DNA of 64,000 nt from Halichondria panicea (Eukaryota > Porifera > Demospongiae > Suberitida > Halichondriidae): contig NC_087377.1 of the NCBI RefSeq assembly GCF_963675165.1, positions 2,696,978-2,760,977 of the forward strand, in the 5' to 3' direction. The notes under the pieces are model-generated. The model saw nothing but the letters and a program-made list of their open reading frames with translations. It did no database searches and was not told the DNA's origin. The position numbers were made by a program, and so were the translations under genes. The first letter of the stretch is position 1; each line of letters starts with the position of its first letter. Positions 41,101-54,300 of the stretch are shown in pieces.

Positions 41101-44100
41101 TGTGGTAGACTTGAAAAGCAGTGGACAAACATTAACTACATGTTGCCTTTTTCCTGCGAGAGTGGAATCCACGTGTGCCAGAAATTTTACCCCGCATAGT
41201 TTCTCAGGGAAAAAGTTGTATACATAAGGCTTAGTAAGGCCGTCTTTTGTCTCTCTGAAATTGTCTTTCACTTGTTTGAGATTATCTCCTCTGGGATCAG
41301 GTTTGCCGAACCACTTCCTGTACAGTGGACTTTCTCCTGTCTGGTCTAAGTATTTGACTGCTTCCTCAAGATATTCATTCACTTCGTTGTGATAATCCTT
41401 CAACTTTTGTAAATCAGGCATGGTATGGGTTCCAAATGCAACAAATATGGTAGGGCCTCCAGTTTGATAACTTTCGTGATATTGTTGCTGGTGTTGCTCC
41501 CATTGTTCGAATGTTTGTGGAGTAACTATTATGGTTTTTTCAGCTTTAAACTTAATATCCTTCTGCAATTATAAAAGTTTGATGGTATACACGTATACAC
41601 AAATACATATTTGCCACCATCCAGTTAAATATTTAGATGCTTACTGTTAATATATTGCTGTCTTCCGGTGCTTCGTATTGCTTTGCCTCCCGAGCTGAAC
41701 AAGATCTTTGTGATGGTTTGTAGAAGTCCTGCATGCATGGATTGCAAGTTGTAGTCATACATTGAATTCATATACCTCCATGCATGTCAATAATGCCATT
41801 GTTTAATTTATCAAGACAATTGATACGTACAAAACAATGAGCATACTGTATATCCTTTTAATTATTGTAATACCATTATTTTAGTTTCGATTTGAATCCA
41901 ATATTCTGTAATTTCACTGAAGGAGAAGAATTCACTCAGATCTCTAGTAAACGTTTTTGTTTCATCCGTTCCTGAATAGAAAATGCCGTGTTATGGCGTG
42001 TAATGGTGATTGCCGTATAATAAACACGTTTAAAGTAAATTATTTGTTAGTTCACTTGCCAAAATATTCGTAGTCAGAGTCCAAGATATCTTGACGAAGA
42101 GGAATCACATGTTTTGAATAGGGCAAAGGTGTGTCACCACTCCACTTCCACACTTCAACAGCACTGGGCCAGTACTGACTGTCCATCATTGTATTCCATT
42201 TCAGCACACAAGCTCCTTGCTGTGTGTCAAGATTTGTGATTTCCAATCTGTAGGAGGTTGCCAAATGAGAATTGACAAAATTAAATATTATAGCTGCATA
42301 CTCAGAGTGGCAGCATTGATCTGATCACGGGCTTACGTGACTTCAAAGCTTTCAGGGTCTATATTTGTGATTGTAGCACTGAGCTCATTTGTAATCAGAC
42401 TGGCTTGAGCAAACAGACAGGAGTCGGTAAGCAGAAGCACTGCAGCACACACAGTGAAGGCAGTAGAGAACATCATTTCCTGGAATTTGCTGTAAATGTA
42501 ACTGCATGGTCCAATCCTTTTATGTAGTCTCTGCATGTGCATGGTGTCATGCAGTGTCAGCATTATTTTGTTGCTAGAACATCCTGTTAGACTACTTCCA
42601 TGATCTCTATAGTTTCCTGCTCTGTATAGTTATAATTATGTTATAATGGTGTGTTGATTCCATTCGGCATGTAAGCTAATGGATGCGCGGAATTGACTGC
42701 AGAAAGGTTTCTAAATAGACTATATTCTGTATATGATAGTGTGTTACAGTCACACCAATATTAAAATTACTATAAGCGTGCATGCAATACGCGAAGGCTT
42801 ATAATGTGCTCAGCACACTAGGCCTAAAGTATAGGCACTATAATAGAAGTATACACTATAGGTATTCCTTCCGGGTAGACATGAAACTCTAAAGTACCGG
42901 TATATATTTAGAAAATGCTTGTAGTAATACTGCAATCTGATTGGTCACTGAGAGGTCCATTATTTCACTTATAGACCTGTAACTGTCAGAGGTCTTCTAA
43001 GTAGGTCTATTACTGATTAAGCCTACAGGCAAGATGATGTCAAGATTAACTTGTATGGAAACATGGAATGCATAGCAACATAATACATAAATAACAAATA
43101 CATAAAACATAATACATGCAAATGCACAAGTAGATATATACGGTTCGTACAGTTTGAGGTCTAGTATCATAAGAGTAATACGACTATGTGTTGGAATAGT
43201 GGAAGTTAATGGATATGTTAGAACATGAACTTAAGTGGAATGCTCCTGCATGATCGTTTTTCGAGCTGGAATGTTGTGGTGCACTAACGTTTGACGTCAC
43301 AACTTGTGAGCAAGAAGAAGGTAGTGTTGGGGATCTTGTCAGACTGAGAGGAAGTGCTGGCATAGGTACGAACGGCTGTTTGTTTGAAGCTGGTACAAGG
43401 TCCATACAAGGTTTTTTGCCATTTAAAAGATCCGAAATGTTCTCCTGTTGCTCACTGGAGGTGCGTTTGTAGCTTCGTATGCCTTCGATACTACGGTGTC
43501 CAGTGCGCTCCATCACTAACTGTTCATCAACACCGTTCGAATACAGTCGTGTTGCTGTAGTCGCTCGGAGAGAGTGGTTGGTTTTGTAGCCAGGTATTCC
43601 TGCTTTTAGACACATATTCTTAACAATATCCTTAAGAGAATTGTGGCCCAAAGGTACTTTCGAAAACCAGCAGTCATCATTTTTTGGTTTTGCCAAAGGA
43701 GTGAGGTAGAGAGCATTACTGGGGCGTTCTGGTGGGCAAAGAGTGTTGTACTTTTGAAATAGTCGTACAAAGCATCTTGTTGGATTCTCGATATTTGAAT
43801 GGTGAACAACTACTTTTTGCTTGTGTTTGCGGCCTTTTAGCCCACCTGGGTGGTTCTTTGAGATATCTTCGGTGTATCGAAGACAGGATCGTCCTTGAGG
43901 ATTGTCAAAAACTTCAATTTGGCAAGGAATGTGACGAAGCTGACGATGTTCACCTCCACTACGAAGAGCAAAGTACAGCCCATTCATAAAAACCATTGTG
44001 TTGAGTAGAGCTGCAGGACAGTGGTCACCTAGCAGCTTTTTCTCCCACAAGAGCTCTTCTTCTTGCATAGAGAGGGGTTCTGCTTGCTTCCGTGTAGAAC

Positions 44101-47100
44101 CTAGTCCAGTAGCTTGGAGTCTCTTCATTTCTGCATCAAGAGATGAGCGAAATTGGGCGAATTCAGGGTCTTTGAAGAAGTCTATCTCCGGTTTTTCACA
44201 CTGTTGACGAACGTAACGCATGATTCCACATATGAGATGATAGAGTGTGTTTGGAGCGTATTCAGTTCCTTTCTTTGTTCTAACTTCCAAGACAAATCGA
44301 CATAGCCAATACTGCATTTCTTTCTTGTCAAGTCCCATTAGTGAAGGAACAACAACATCAGTGAGTATTTTACGGTTACTTGCCCAGTCATGCCACAATT
44401 TCACACAATATGCAGTGTCATCTCTTGTTTTCTTTGGAACTGACTCAGCTCTAGCCTTAGTCACAGCTTCATCTGTTGTTGGAGGTGCGTAACGATTTTG
44501 TGGCACTTGCACATGCATGGGCTCTTCTATATTGCTCATGCGCAGTAACTCTTCAGTCACACTGGATAAAAGGGAGGGGCCTTCAAGTTCTGGTGTTGAG
44601 CAGCATCCCCAGTCATGCCATTCCTTTCCCAAGCAGTGCGAATTTCTGCAAAAGTCTTCTTTGTTAGCTCTTAGTTGTCTATTAGCATCGTCCGTGCTGT
44701 CCATTGTGACTCTAGCTGTTCCTATAATACAGACTGGCCTACACAGGTGAGTAAGCGCTATTCTAAACAAGTTATAGACTGAGTCCAAGGTCTCTATGGA
44801 GTTTTGAGACCCTCAGGCCCTTAGTAGCACCCTCGCTTACTCAGTCTATAACTATTATATATAAATCCAGTGCATTTGAGATCGTGCCCACTCTGTATGT
44901 CTACACACTTTATATAGCCCAAGTTTTGTGCACCAGAACAGATCAGCTATGGATGTACCGTATATAGCCAGTAATTTTCGTGGTGCAAAATATTCGTGGT
45001 TGAAGCTCTGACCACGAATTTTTACCCACGAATGAAGCGACCTTGCCTACCTTTACCTACAATCCAAGCAGCAACCACGAAAATATTACCCACTCAATAT
45101 TGTTGAACTACGAATGTTTTGTCCCCCGAAAATTACCCGCTATACGGTATTGTTGTCCACAGCAAGTTGCATTAGTTTCAGGAAAATAGTCGTGTGAGCC
45201 TATACCTGATTTTGAAGTTTTTTTTAGCTACAGTTCTGGGGTGTGTTTCCTTTTCGTCGTGTTCACTTCGTCGGCAAAAAGGCATAAATATCTGTATTGC
45301 ATCTGTTGATTTGTTTATAGCCAGATCCTTGCAGGAGAGTTTTCCATATAGCATTCCTTACCCTTCAGTTTCATGTCATAACTTCCTGCCGAGTCATGCA
45401 TGAGTCATTTCGTGAATGAGAGTGATAATCTCGAAGACGTGAAAAAACAGTGGACAAACATAATTATGTGTGTCTTTTTTCCAGCCACAGTTGGATACTC
45501 CTCTGAATGTACTCTTTATGCTATATATATATTATTAGTAGTGAACATAAATCATACGTACGTACATATAGGTCTCTCTAAACTATTATATCACATGTAC
45601 TCTGAAATGTTCTAGTTATTGTTGTCCACAGCAAGTTGCATTTAGAAGGAAAACAGTCGTACGAGCCTATATCTTACTCTGGGGTTTTTTTTAGCTTTGC
45701 GGCGGTTGACAGTTCTGGGGGGTTTCCTCTTGTTCTTCATCTGCTCGTTTATCGTGTTCACTTCGTCGGCAAACAAGGCATAATTATCTGCATTATTAGT
45801 TGCATTTTCTGGTTCTTTTTTAGCCAGTTCCTCGCACAGTTTTTCTCCATAGCATCTCACCATTCAGTTTCATATCATAAGTTTCTGCCGAGTCATGCGT
45901 CATTTCGTGAATGAGAGTGACCATCCGATCCTTCATGGTAGACTTGAAAAACAGTGGACAAATATTAATTACGTGTTGATTTTTTCCTCTGAGAGTGGAG
46001 TCCACGTGTGCCAGAAATGATTTCCCGCATAGTTTCTCGGGGAGTAAGTTGTATACATAAGGCTTAGTAAGGCCGTCTTTAGTCTCTCTGAAAAAAACGT
46101 TCACTCGTTCGAAATTCTTGGGATCAGGTTTGCCAAACCACTTCTTGTACAGCTGTTTTGCTTGTGTCTGGTCTTGTAAGTATTTGACAGCTTCCTCAAC
46201 ATACTCTTTCGCTTTGTTGTGAGAATCCTTTAGCTTTATTAATTGAGGCTTACTATAGTAGGTGCAACTTGCAACAATATTGCCTCCTTTACTTGGATAC
46301 ATGTTGTAACCATGTCTTTTGGAGAGTCGTTGCTCGTTTGCCAGCCATTGTTTGAATGTTTGTTTTGTAGACGGATTGGTTTCTTTAGCTGTAAATTTCT
46401 CCTGCAATTATTTGACAGTTTAATGAGATACACGTACACACATTTATTTTGCTATGAATTGGGCTAAACGGTGAAATCGCCAAAAAATACCTGTGAATAT
46501 ATGTCACCTTAATTACTTACTGTTTCTACACTGTTGAATTGTGGAACATTGTGCTTCTTTGCCTCCCGAGCTAAACAAGACCTACGTGATGATCTGTAGA
46601 AGTCCTGCATGGATTGCAAGTTAGAATAAACAATTTCAAGAATAGTTATGTATCTTTTAATACCTGGATCTTAGTTTCGATTTTAATCTCGTACTCAGTA
46701 TTTTCAATGAAGGAGAAGAAAGTACTCAGATCTCTAGTAAACATTTTTGTTTCTTCCTTTTCTAAATAGAAAATGTAATGACTTAGCGATTGCTGTATGG
46801 ACATACGCTAAAATTAATTACTTGCCAAAATATTCGTAATCAGATTTCTTGATATCTTGGCGAAGAGGAATCACATGTTTTGAGTAGGGCAAAGGTGTTT
46901 CACCCTTCCACACCTCAACAGCACTGGCCCAGTACTGATCGTCCATCATTGTATTCCATTTCAGTACACAAGCTCCTTTCTTTTTGTCAAGATTTGTGAC
47001 TACGAATCTGTAGGAGGTTGCTTAACAACATGAGAATATTGACAAAATTAACATAACCTATATTCAGCTATACTCAAAGTGGCAGCATCGATCTGATCAC

Positions 47101-50100
47101 GGGCTTACGTGGGGGTGCATGGAATTGAATGCAAAAAGGGTTTCTATAATAATACACTGTTTGTGCAATTGTGTGTTTCAGTCACACCACTGTTGAATAG
47201 ACATGAAAACTGTTAAGTGCCATCTCATGAACAATATCAATGAACTCAACAATAATAAGTAAATGTAGCCTCTTAGGATGAATCCTTTCTTTGTACACTG
47301 TGTGTGTTTTTCATCTCTTGTATGAGTCGAGGGCACAACTTCAGAATAGCCTGCTGATCTAGTGTGTGTGTGGGGGGGGAGGGGGGTTAGCAGTCTGTAC
47401 TGTACTGATAACCGTAGTTAAAGTAGTGCACCAGTTGGTGTTTGGTGCCTCCTCAATAACCCACTGCACCACCGCTGTGTTTCTGCCCTATAATGGAGAA
47501 GTTTGAAGTAGTAAGCCCAGCATATACCGTACAAATGTATATACCGTATTACTAAAATGTTGACTAGAATGTTAGAAGCCCTCAGCCACTTGTAGTACCC
47601 TCGCTATGCTCAGGATACTAAATCAGTGCCTTTGGGCTTCTAAATCCCATAGACCCCTCCAAAACACAGTGTCTAACTATTATTTAGTAATAATATTAAA
47701 CTACCTCCCCTCCAGGACCAGTACATATCCCAGCTGGAGGAGAAGCACGTGGCGTGTGAGAGTCAGCTGTACCAGACACACAAGGAACTGGAGCGCTCCA
47801 AGAGAGACCACCTCCCACACAGCCTAGTGGGGGGGCAGCACAACATGGCTGAATATGTTCAAGTACAAGGTCAGCCAGGGGCCTTTATAAACACCATCAC
47901 ATGTCGCAATACTCGTATTACATGTACTTTCATTTTACATGAGACGTACACCCCTCACACACACACACACCCTCCACCCCCACCACACACACACACACAC
48001 ATCCTCCTCCCACCCATACACACGCCCACACAACAGGTGAAGAGATCAGTGAACTACAGAAGATGGTTGGGGACTACAGCTTTGAGATTGGCCAACTACA
48101 GTCACGACTAGACTCCGCCCACAGGGAGAAACTCATGCATCACTCCAAAACACTAGAACTGGAACGGATGCACTTGCAAATGAAGGAATCAGTTGCCGCG
48201 GAAGTTGACTATCTGAGAAAACTGAACCTTCAATTTGTAGAACAGCAAATGAAAAGTACGTCTCTTTAATTACTGTATACACAAGTCTACAAAAATGTCC
48301 ATTGTAAAATAATTATAAATAGAAATTAACAAGAAAATACGGTATTATACAAAACGTTTTGTACGTTCGGTTATCGTATAGCTCAGAATTTGAATGCAAT
48401 AAGCATTTATGGTACTCATTTGAAAGCTCTCAATGAGATCGAATCTAATAGTATCCATATCATCACACCTCACACACACAGCTGAGAAAGCTACGGAGAT
48501 CTTGAAGGAGGTGAAGCAAGCTCAAGACACGTTCAGACAGCAACGAGACGTTGTACAACTAGAGTCCGAGGTACAAGTCACGTGACGTTAGCTGTTAAAA
48601 TAGTTTATGAACGCACATTACGATAATTATTTAGCCCTGGCAGTATACAAGTAAGTCAGCACATTTACCGGGTTTGAAATGCGTTGTGTTTCTGGCGTTC
48701 CTAACTATTCTGAGAGATACTAGTGTTTCTAACTGTTGCAAAATTTTTTTTAAACAGAAAAAGAGCATCGGATATTCAGAGCATCATCTTTTGCATGTTT
48801 TTGCGATGTATAATTATGCGAAACAAGAAATTTGCAATAGAAGCAGCCTCGCATTCTAAATTCTAGATTTATGGTAATTATAATTATGTCTGTCTCTCTT
48901 TTCTCTCTCTCAGCTTGATTCCAGCAAGTTAGCTCTTCACGAGCAATCACGTAAGATCTCCGAGCTAGAGGCACGATTAGCCAATCAGAACATCACAATC
49001 AAACTGCTTCAAGCCGAGAAGGACCATGCGTTTCTGCAGAGTCAGCACGTCAAGGAGCAGATTGGTGCTGGGCGTGGCTTCCACCGCCCACACAGTGCAG
49101 ACAACAGGAGGTGAGATTAACCCTCTAGGATATGATTAACCCCTTACCTACAATACTAGAGCGTGGGCGGATAATCGAGGCGTAATTACGCCCACGCTCA
49201 AGGTTATTGCAGAGGGTAATTGCTAAATCGAGGCGCGTGTGTTGTACCTCTGATATCAGTCCCTATAGTTTAACCCTTTCATTCCTACGCTATTCTGATT
49301 TAACCCATTCGTTCTTTACGCTATTGCTAATCAATTTAACCCCTTCACTCCTTACGCTATCCTGATTTAACCCCTACAGCTCCCAGAGGCCAATCTATTA
49401 CCGCCTGAGTGGGCAGGAGAGCAACAAGGCGCCACTCACTGCACTCTCCAGGAGCAAGCAACATCACACTCCAGCAGGGGAATTCTCAATCCCCTTCCCC
49501 ATTGGGCAAGGTACGCTGCAAGCTGATTGGTCGTTGTTAGGGAGAGGGAGGGGCTTATTGTGATTGTCATGGTCTTAGATATAATAATCATATAATTATA
49601 GAGACAGACTGTTCTGAGAAATTACATTAATTTTTATTGCCTATTTCGTATTTTTCTATTGTGTAACTGTTTGGTAGTTTCAGTGAAATTTCTGGGCCCC
49701 CCACACTATACACACACACACACACCCACACACATCCACACACATACCTGCCCACACAATGCACACACACACACCCGTCCACATCCACACACACACACCT
49801 GCCCACACACACAAACACAGGTTTCGTGAACCTTGATGAACAGGCTGAACCACGTCAATCACACTTTCAATTGGGGCCAACCGTTGTCACTGACGACGAG
49901 GGCTATCCCCATGGCGACCCTGACGTCACCAAGCCAAAGCTCCGTCCAATCAAATTACGGTACGCTCACTAAATTAGTTCACTGTTTTTACTTACTTTTA
50001 CAGTGGAAATTCTGTTATTATAGTTATTACAATGTGACATCATTAATTTTTCTTTCTTTAGGCATAGACGCACTGCTAGTACCGGGAGTGATGTCATTCC

Positions 50101-51252
50101 TCCAGTTAAAGAAATTACCGGAAATATTGAAGCAAATGCAATCCATCCATCTTCGTCGCTAGGGAAAGTAAAGGGGACAGAGCAGTGGTTTCCACGGCGA
50201 CCCGGAAGTGCTGGCAGTACTAGGCAACCAGTGGAGAGCACTTTACTCGACGATAGGAACGAAGGGGTTAAAATAAACCAGCACTCACCCGTACGTGGGC
50301 GTACCACATCAGTGGGTGGAGTCCCGTTAGGTAGGTGATATGATATACTTACATGTAGTATCTAGTGTACTGGAACCTTAGTGATTTCTCTGTATAGTAC
50401 AGTATACCGTATAGCGGGTAATTTTCGGGGGACAAAATATTCGTGGTTCAGCAATATTGAGACATTTCTTGGGAAATATTTTTGTGGTTGCTGCTTGGAT
50501 TGTAGGTAAAGGTAGGCAAGGTCGCTTCATTCGTGGGTAAAATATTCGTGGTCAGACCTCCAACCACGAAAACCACGAATATTTTGCCCCACGAAAATTA
50601 CCCGCTATACGGTAGCTATTTTTGAGAACTACATGTATCTTGGCTTCTTCAGATTTCACCAGGATATACAATTGTTATTAGTAACTCTTCGAATGGCCTA
50701 TTGTTTGTTTAAAGTGTTAGTTGTTCACACGAACTCTGAAAAGTAGCTATTTTGATGTCTTAACTTGTGTCAGGAATGTGCATTTTGTAGCTCTTTGAAA
50801 GGACTATCATGTTTAAATTAGCGATTTCCTTGGATGTTAACAGTTTTACGTTGCCTACAGCACACCAATTAGCAGTCATGTGATCTCATAGTCAGTCATG
50901 TGATCTCCTCCACAGGTCAGTCCACTCTTATCAAGCAGAAGTTTCCCGAAATCTCTCATCAAAAGTTGGCCAATAAATCGACTGACTCCAGCGAAACTAC
51001 TACGAGCAGTGAGGACAAATCTAGCCAATCAGATGGCTCCGCGGTTACTAGGAAACTGCCGTCCCTAGAGGGGTGTGGTCAGGGTGGCGGGCAAGGTATA
51101 GTTTAATTATTTGCAAATCATGTGACTGCATGTATATTATGTGCTCTGTATAGTGCATTTAGATACATGTGCATTTGTAATTATGGTGGTCGCAGTAGTT
51201 CTAAATTATCCACCCTACATCACACCAGGAGCCCATAAATAAGAGATTATGG

Positions 51253-51288
<36 letters not shown>

Positions 51289-51307
51289 GCGCGCACACAC
51301 ACACACA

Positions 51308-51390
<83 letters not shown>

Positions 51391-54300
51391 TCCCATACAC
51401 ACACCATCACCCCCCCTCACACACACCCACTCCCATACACACAGTTGTGGATGCCTCAGCCATTGAGATAAAACACACTCCAGCGCAGGACTTATTTCGT
51501 AATGAGAGTTGCTCGAGTACCTCCTCCATATATCGCTCCCTCCTTCCCTCGAGGACTCCATCATTCTACGACGGCAGTGAGAGCTCTCCCTACGATAGTG
51601 TAGCTATTGCCGACTCAGTGGAGAACTTGCAGGTGAGTGTCATGTGACAAGAAGGGGTGTGGTTATGGGGAGATTAATCAGGGTTATTTCAGTGCATGAG
51701 TTAGCTGGTTAATTGCTTAAAGTGCTCTGTCACTCGCTTGAAGCATCAAGCAAGTAAAATATGTCGTACTTGCACCAAGTATATATTTAATTGCAATCAT
51801 CCACTTAATATTTGGAACCCACATTTTCACTCATTGTGCAAAATCCTGAAAGAAACCTTGGTCCAAGTCACGGTCTGATGTAGGCAATTGCCACTCCACA
51901 ACAACTTTTTAGAGGTTTTCTAATTATGCAGATATGATTGTGCCGTTACACAAACTGAGATGCATTGATTGGACTTCACTTTTCATTAATAATAATCAGA
52001 GGAGGTCCGACATGTGTGCACGAATCACTACAAGTTCAGTACATTTGGCCTGGACATTATCACGTGACTGCAATGACATCAATGCACTGAACTAGTAGTG
52101 ATCCGTGCACGCACGTCAGACCTCCTCTGAAACACACTAGTTTAAAAACACACTAGTCTAACATGTGCTTATTGCATGACCTCTGAACTCCAAATAAGTA
52201 TTCATGTAGTATGTCATGTACCATTCATTTTCTTTCTTTCTTTCTTTCTTTCTTTCCTCTCTCTTATAGAACCTGTCGTTTGGAAACTATCCTTTTCACG
52301 CTATACACGTCCCCAAGTACGAGCCCACCTCCTCCAGTGACGATGAATATCATCCCGCCCACCCAACGAAGCGTAAGAAGTCCGCTGGATTGGCCAGTGA
52401 TGGATCACATGACAACAATAGGCACAAGAGTATGTATCATGTGACATTATGTTAGTCCTGTATGTGTGTGTGTGTGGGTGGGAGATTTTTATTGGTACGG
52501 CCCTTTGTGATGCTTTTGGGGCAAATGGTGAAATTATAGCTACTTGATTATAATGTGTAGGACTGTTTACTAGGAAATATGTGAATGACTTTATCTATAC
52601 AAAAATACATGAACACATGACACCCTACCAGACTGACATTCATTGAACATGCCTCTTACAGTGTATGTGGGATTAGCCTCGATCCCAGGCCGAGTTTTCG
52701 CTTTTATAACGGTTAGGCGAACAACTGGGCCTGGTACTAGTTGTCTGCGCATGCGTCAAATTTTCATTGTATATTTGTGGTCGGCAAAAATATTTAATAA
52801 ATCAATAATCGAAATTTGTACACAGAAAATGCACAGAGTGAGTACACAAAAGATGCACATAGGGAGCTGCTTCACAAAGGCCTGGGGAGTTGCCAGTTGT
52901 GCTGCAGCACAATTACAGTGACCCAGGGCAACTTCAGGATGATTGAATGCCTTCAAATTACGTTTCAAAAAGATTTAGCAGGCTGCTGGACTTCTCTGAT
53001 TCTAGGCCCCAACTCGTAACTCATTGCTTGAGAAAACGTAGATTCTCTTGATGTCTCTGAGCTACCCAGCAACGCTCGAATGAGCAGGTCATACTCCAGT
53101 CCTGTGTCTGTGAGTATAGGACAATATTAAAAGAAACCAAAGACGGTTAAACCCTTACCTCAAACTGTCCAGTCTCGTCCGTTAGTATAGCCAAGAGGAG
53201 CACTGTTGGGATAGCTGGATATTAGCCATTGCTCCTGTACAGAGAAGTAGACATTTTAAATACGTGTAGATCTATACATATTAAATTTCTCGGTTATAGT
53301 GTCATTGTCGACGAGCTGATGATGGCAGCACCAAGTTCTCTAGCTCACACTCTTCACTTGATCCACCATATTAATGATGAAACTATAGTCTACCTACATT
53401 CTTGCCAAACATGAACAAGACTTGATAGCATAGCCGGCCATAGGGCCCACACAAAAATATCTGACCTTAACAAGCTTGAAAAAGCTTTATACCTCTTCCC
53501 TTGTTGTTCAGTCTTCAGAATAAGCTTCAGAGAAGAGAGAAGCTTCAGCTAAGAGCCATTCCAATCGATTCCAATAATGATAAAACGGGAACTGACTTCT
53601 AGTACACGATAGTACACGAATATAAATGTCACAAAAGTGAACGAGAATATCCATTCGTCAGAATCTGACGAACGACTGACGCATGCGCAGACAACTAGTA
53701 CCAGGCCCAGTTGTTCGCCTAACCGTTATAAAAGCGAAAACTCGGCCTGGGATCGAGGCTAATGTGGGATATGCATTTCAGGGAATGAATTTTGTTAAGT
53801 GAGCTTGAAAGCAGAGTCATGTAGTTCTCCTAATAGTAAACATTGTGCTGTCTTTGAGCAAACAGTTAGTATGACACTTTATAAGTGCAATGATAATTTA
53901 CTACTCTCAGCTATGCAGTACGTGCACTTTAGTACTAAGTCTTGACCCACACGCCCACACACACACACAGATGTGTCCGACAACAGTAACTCATCGTGTG
54001 ATTCGGACCAGCTACAACAGCAGCGTGGCTACCATGGCAACGAGGTTGTTCGTACAGAGAGCATAAGCATCAGTGAGATGGAGGGAGGTTGCTCCACTGA
54101 TGCAGAGCAGGTGAGTGGGCGTGTGTGTAGGAAGTTACTGCTAATAATTATGACTCGGCTAAATTAGTATAGCTAAAGTTACGAATAACGTGCTATATTA
54201 TAATTATACCTACTGTAAAACAGTCATCATTTAGTATTCATGCATGCCATTATCCAATGTAGTTTCTAACATGTCCAATGCAAGTTTCTAGCCCTATACC

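Larger units (their letters stand above)
40485..47715. other. Host intron 14 of gene 3 (7.2 kb) with antisense genes
   Basis: Exon 14 ends at 40484 in phase 0 and exon 15 resumes at 47716 in phase 0, giving an uninterrupted coiled coil. The intron holds, all on the minus strand, an M35-type metalloprotease gene, a Crypton-like recombinase, a degraded 3' copy and a second protease pseudogene, plus a small inverted-repeat element at 44956-45150. It is far longer than the other introns of this gene. Confidence 0.75.

Noticed and set aside
45820..46407. Second protease as a functional shorter enzyme
   Set aside because: The frame breaks before the third metal ligand and the signal-peptide exon is gone.
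52643..53414. Short frames inside the 1088-bp transposon as a transposase
   Set aside because: Under 100 codons each, no recognisable motif, partly inside the TIR.
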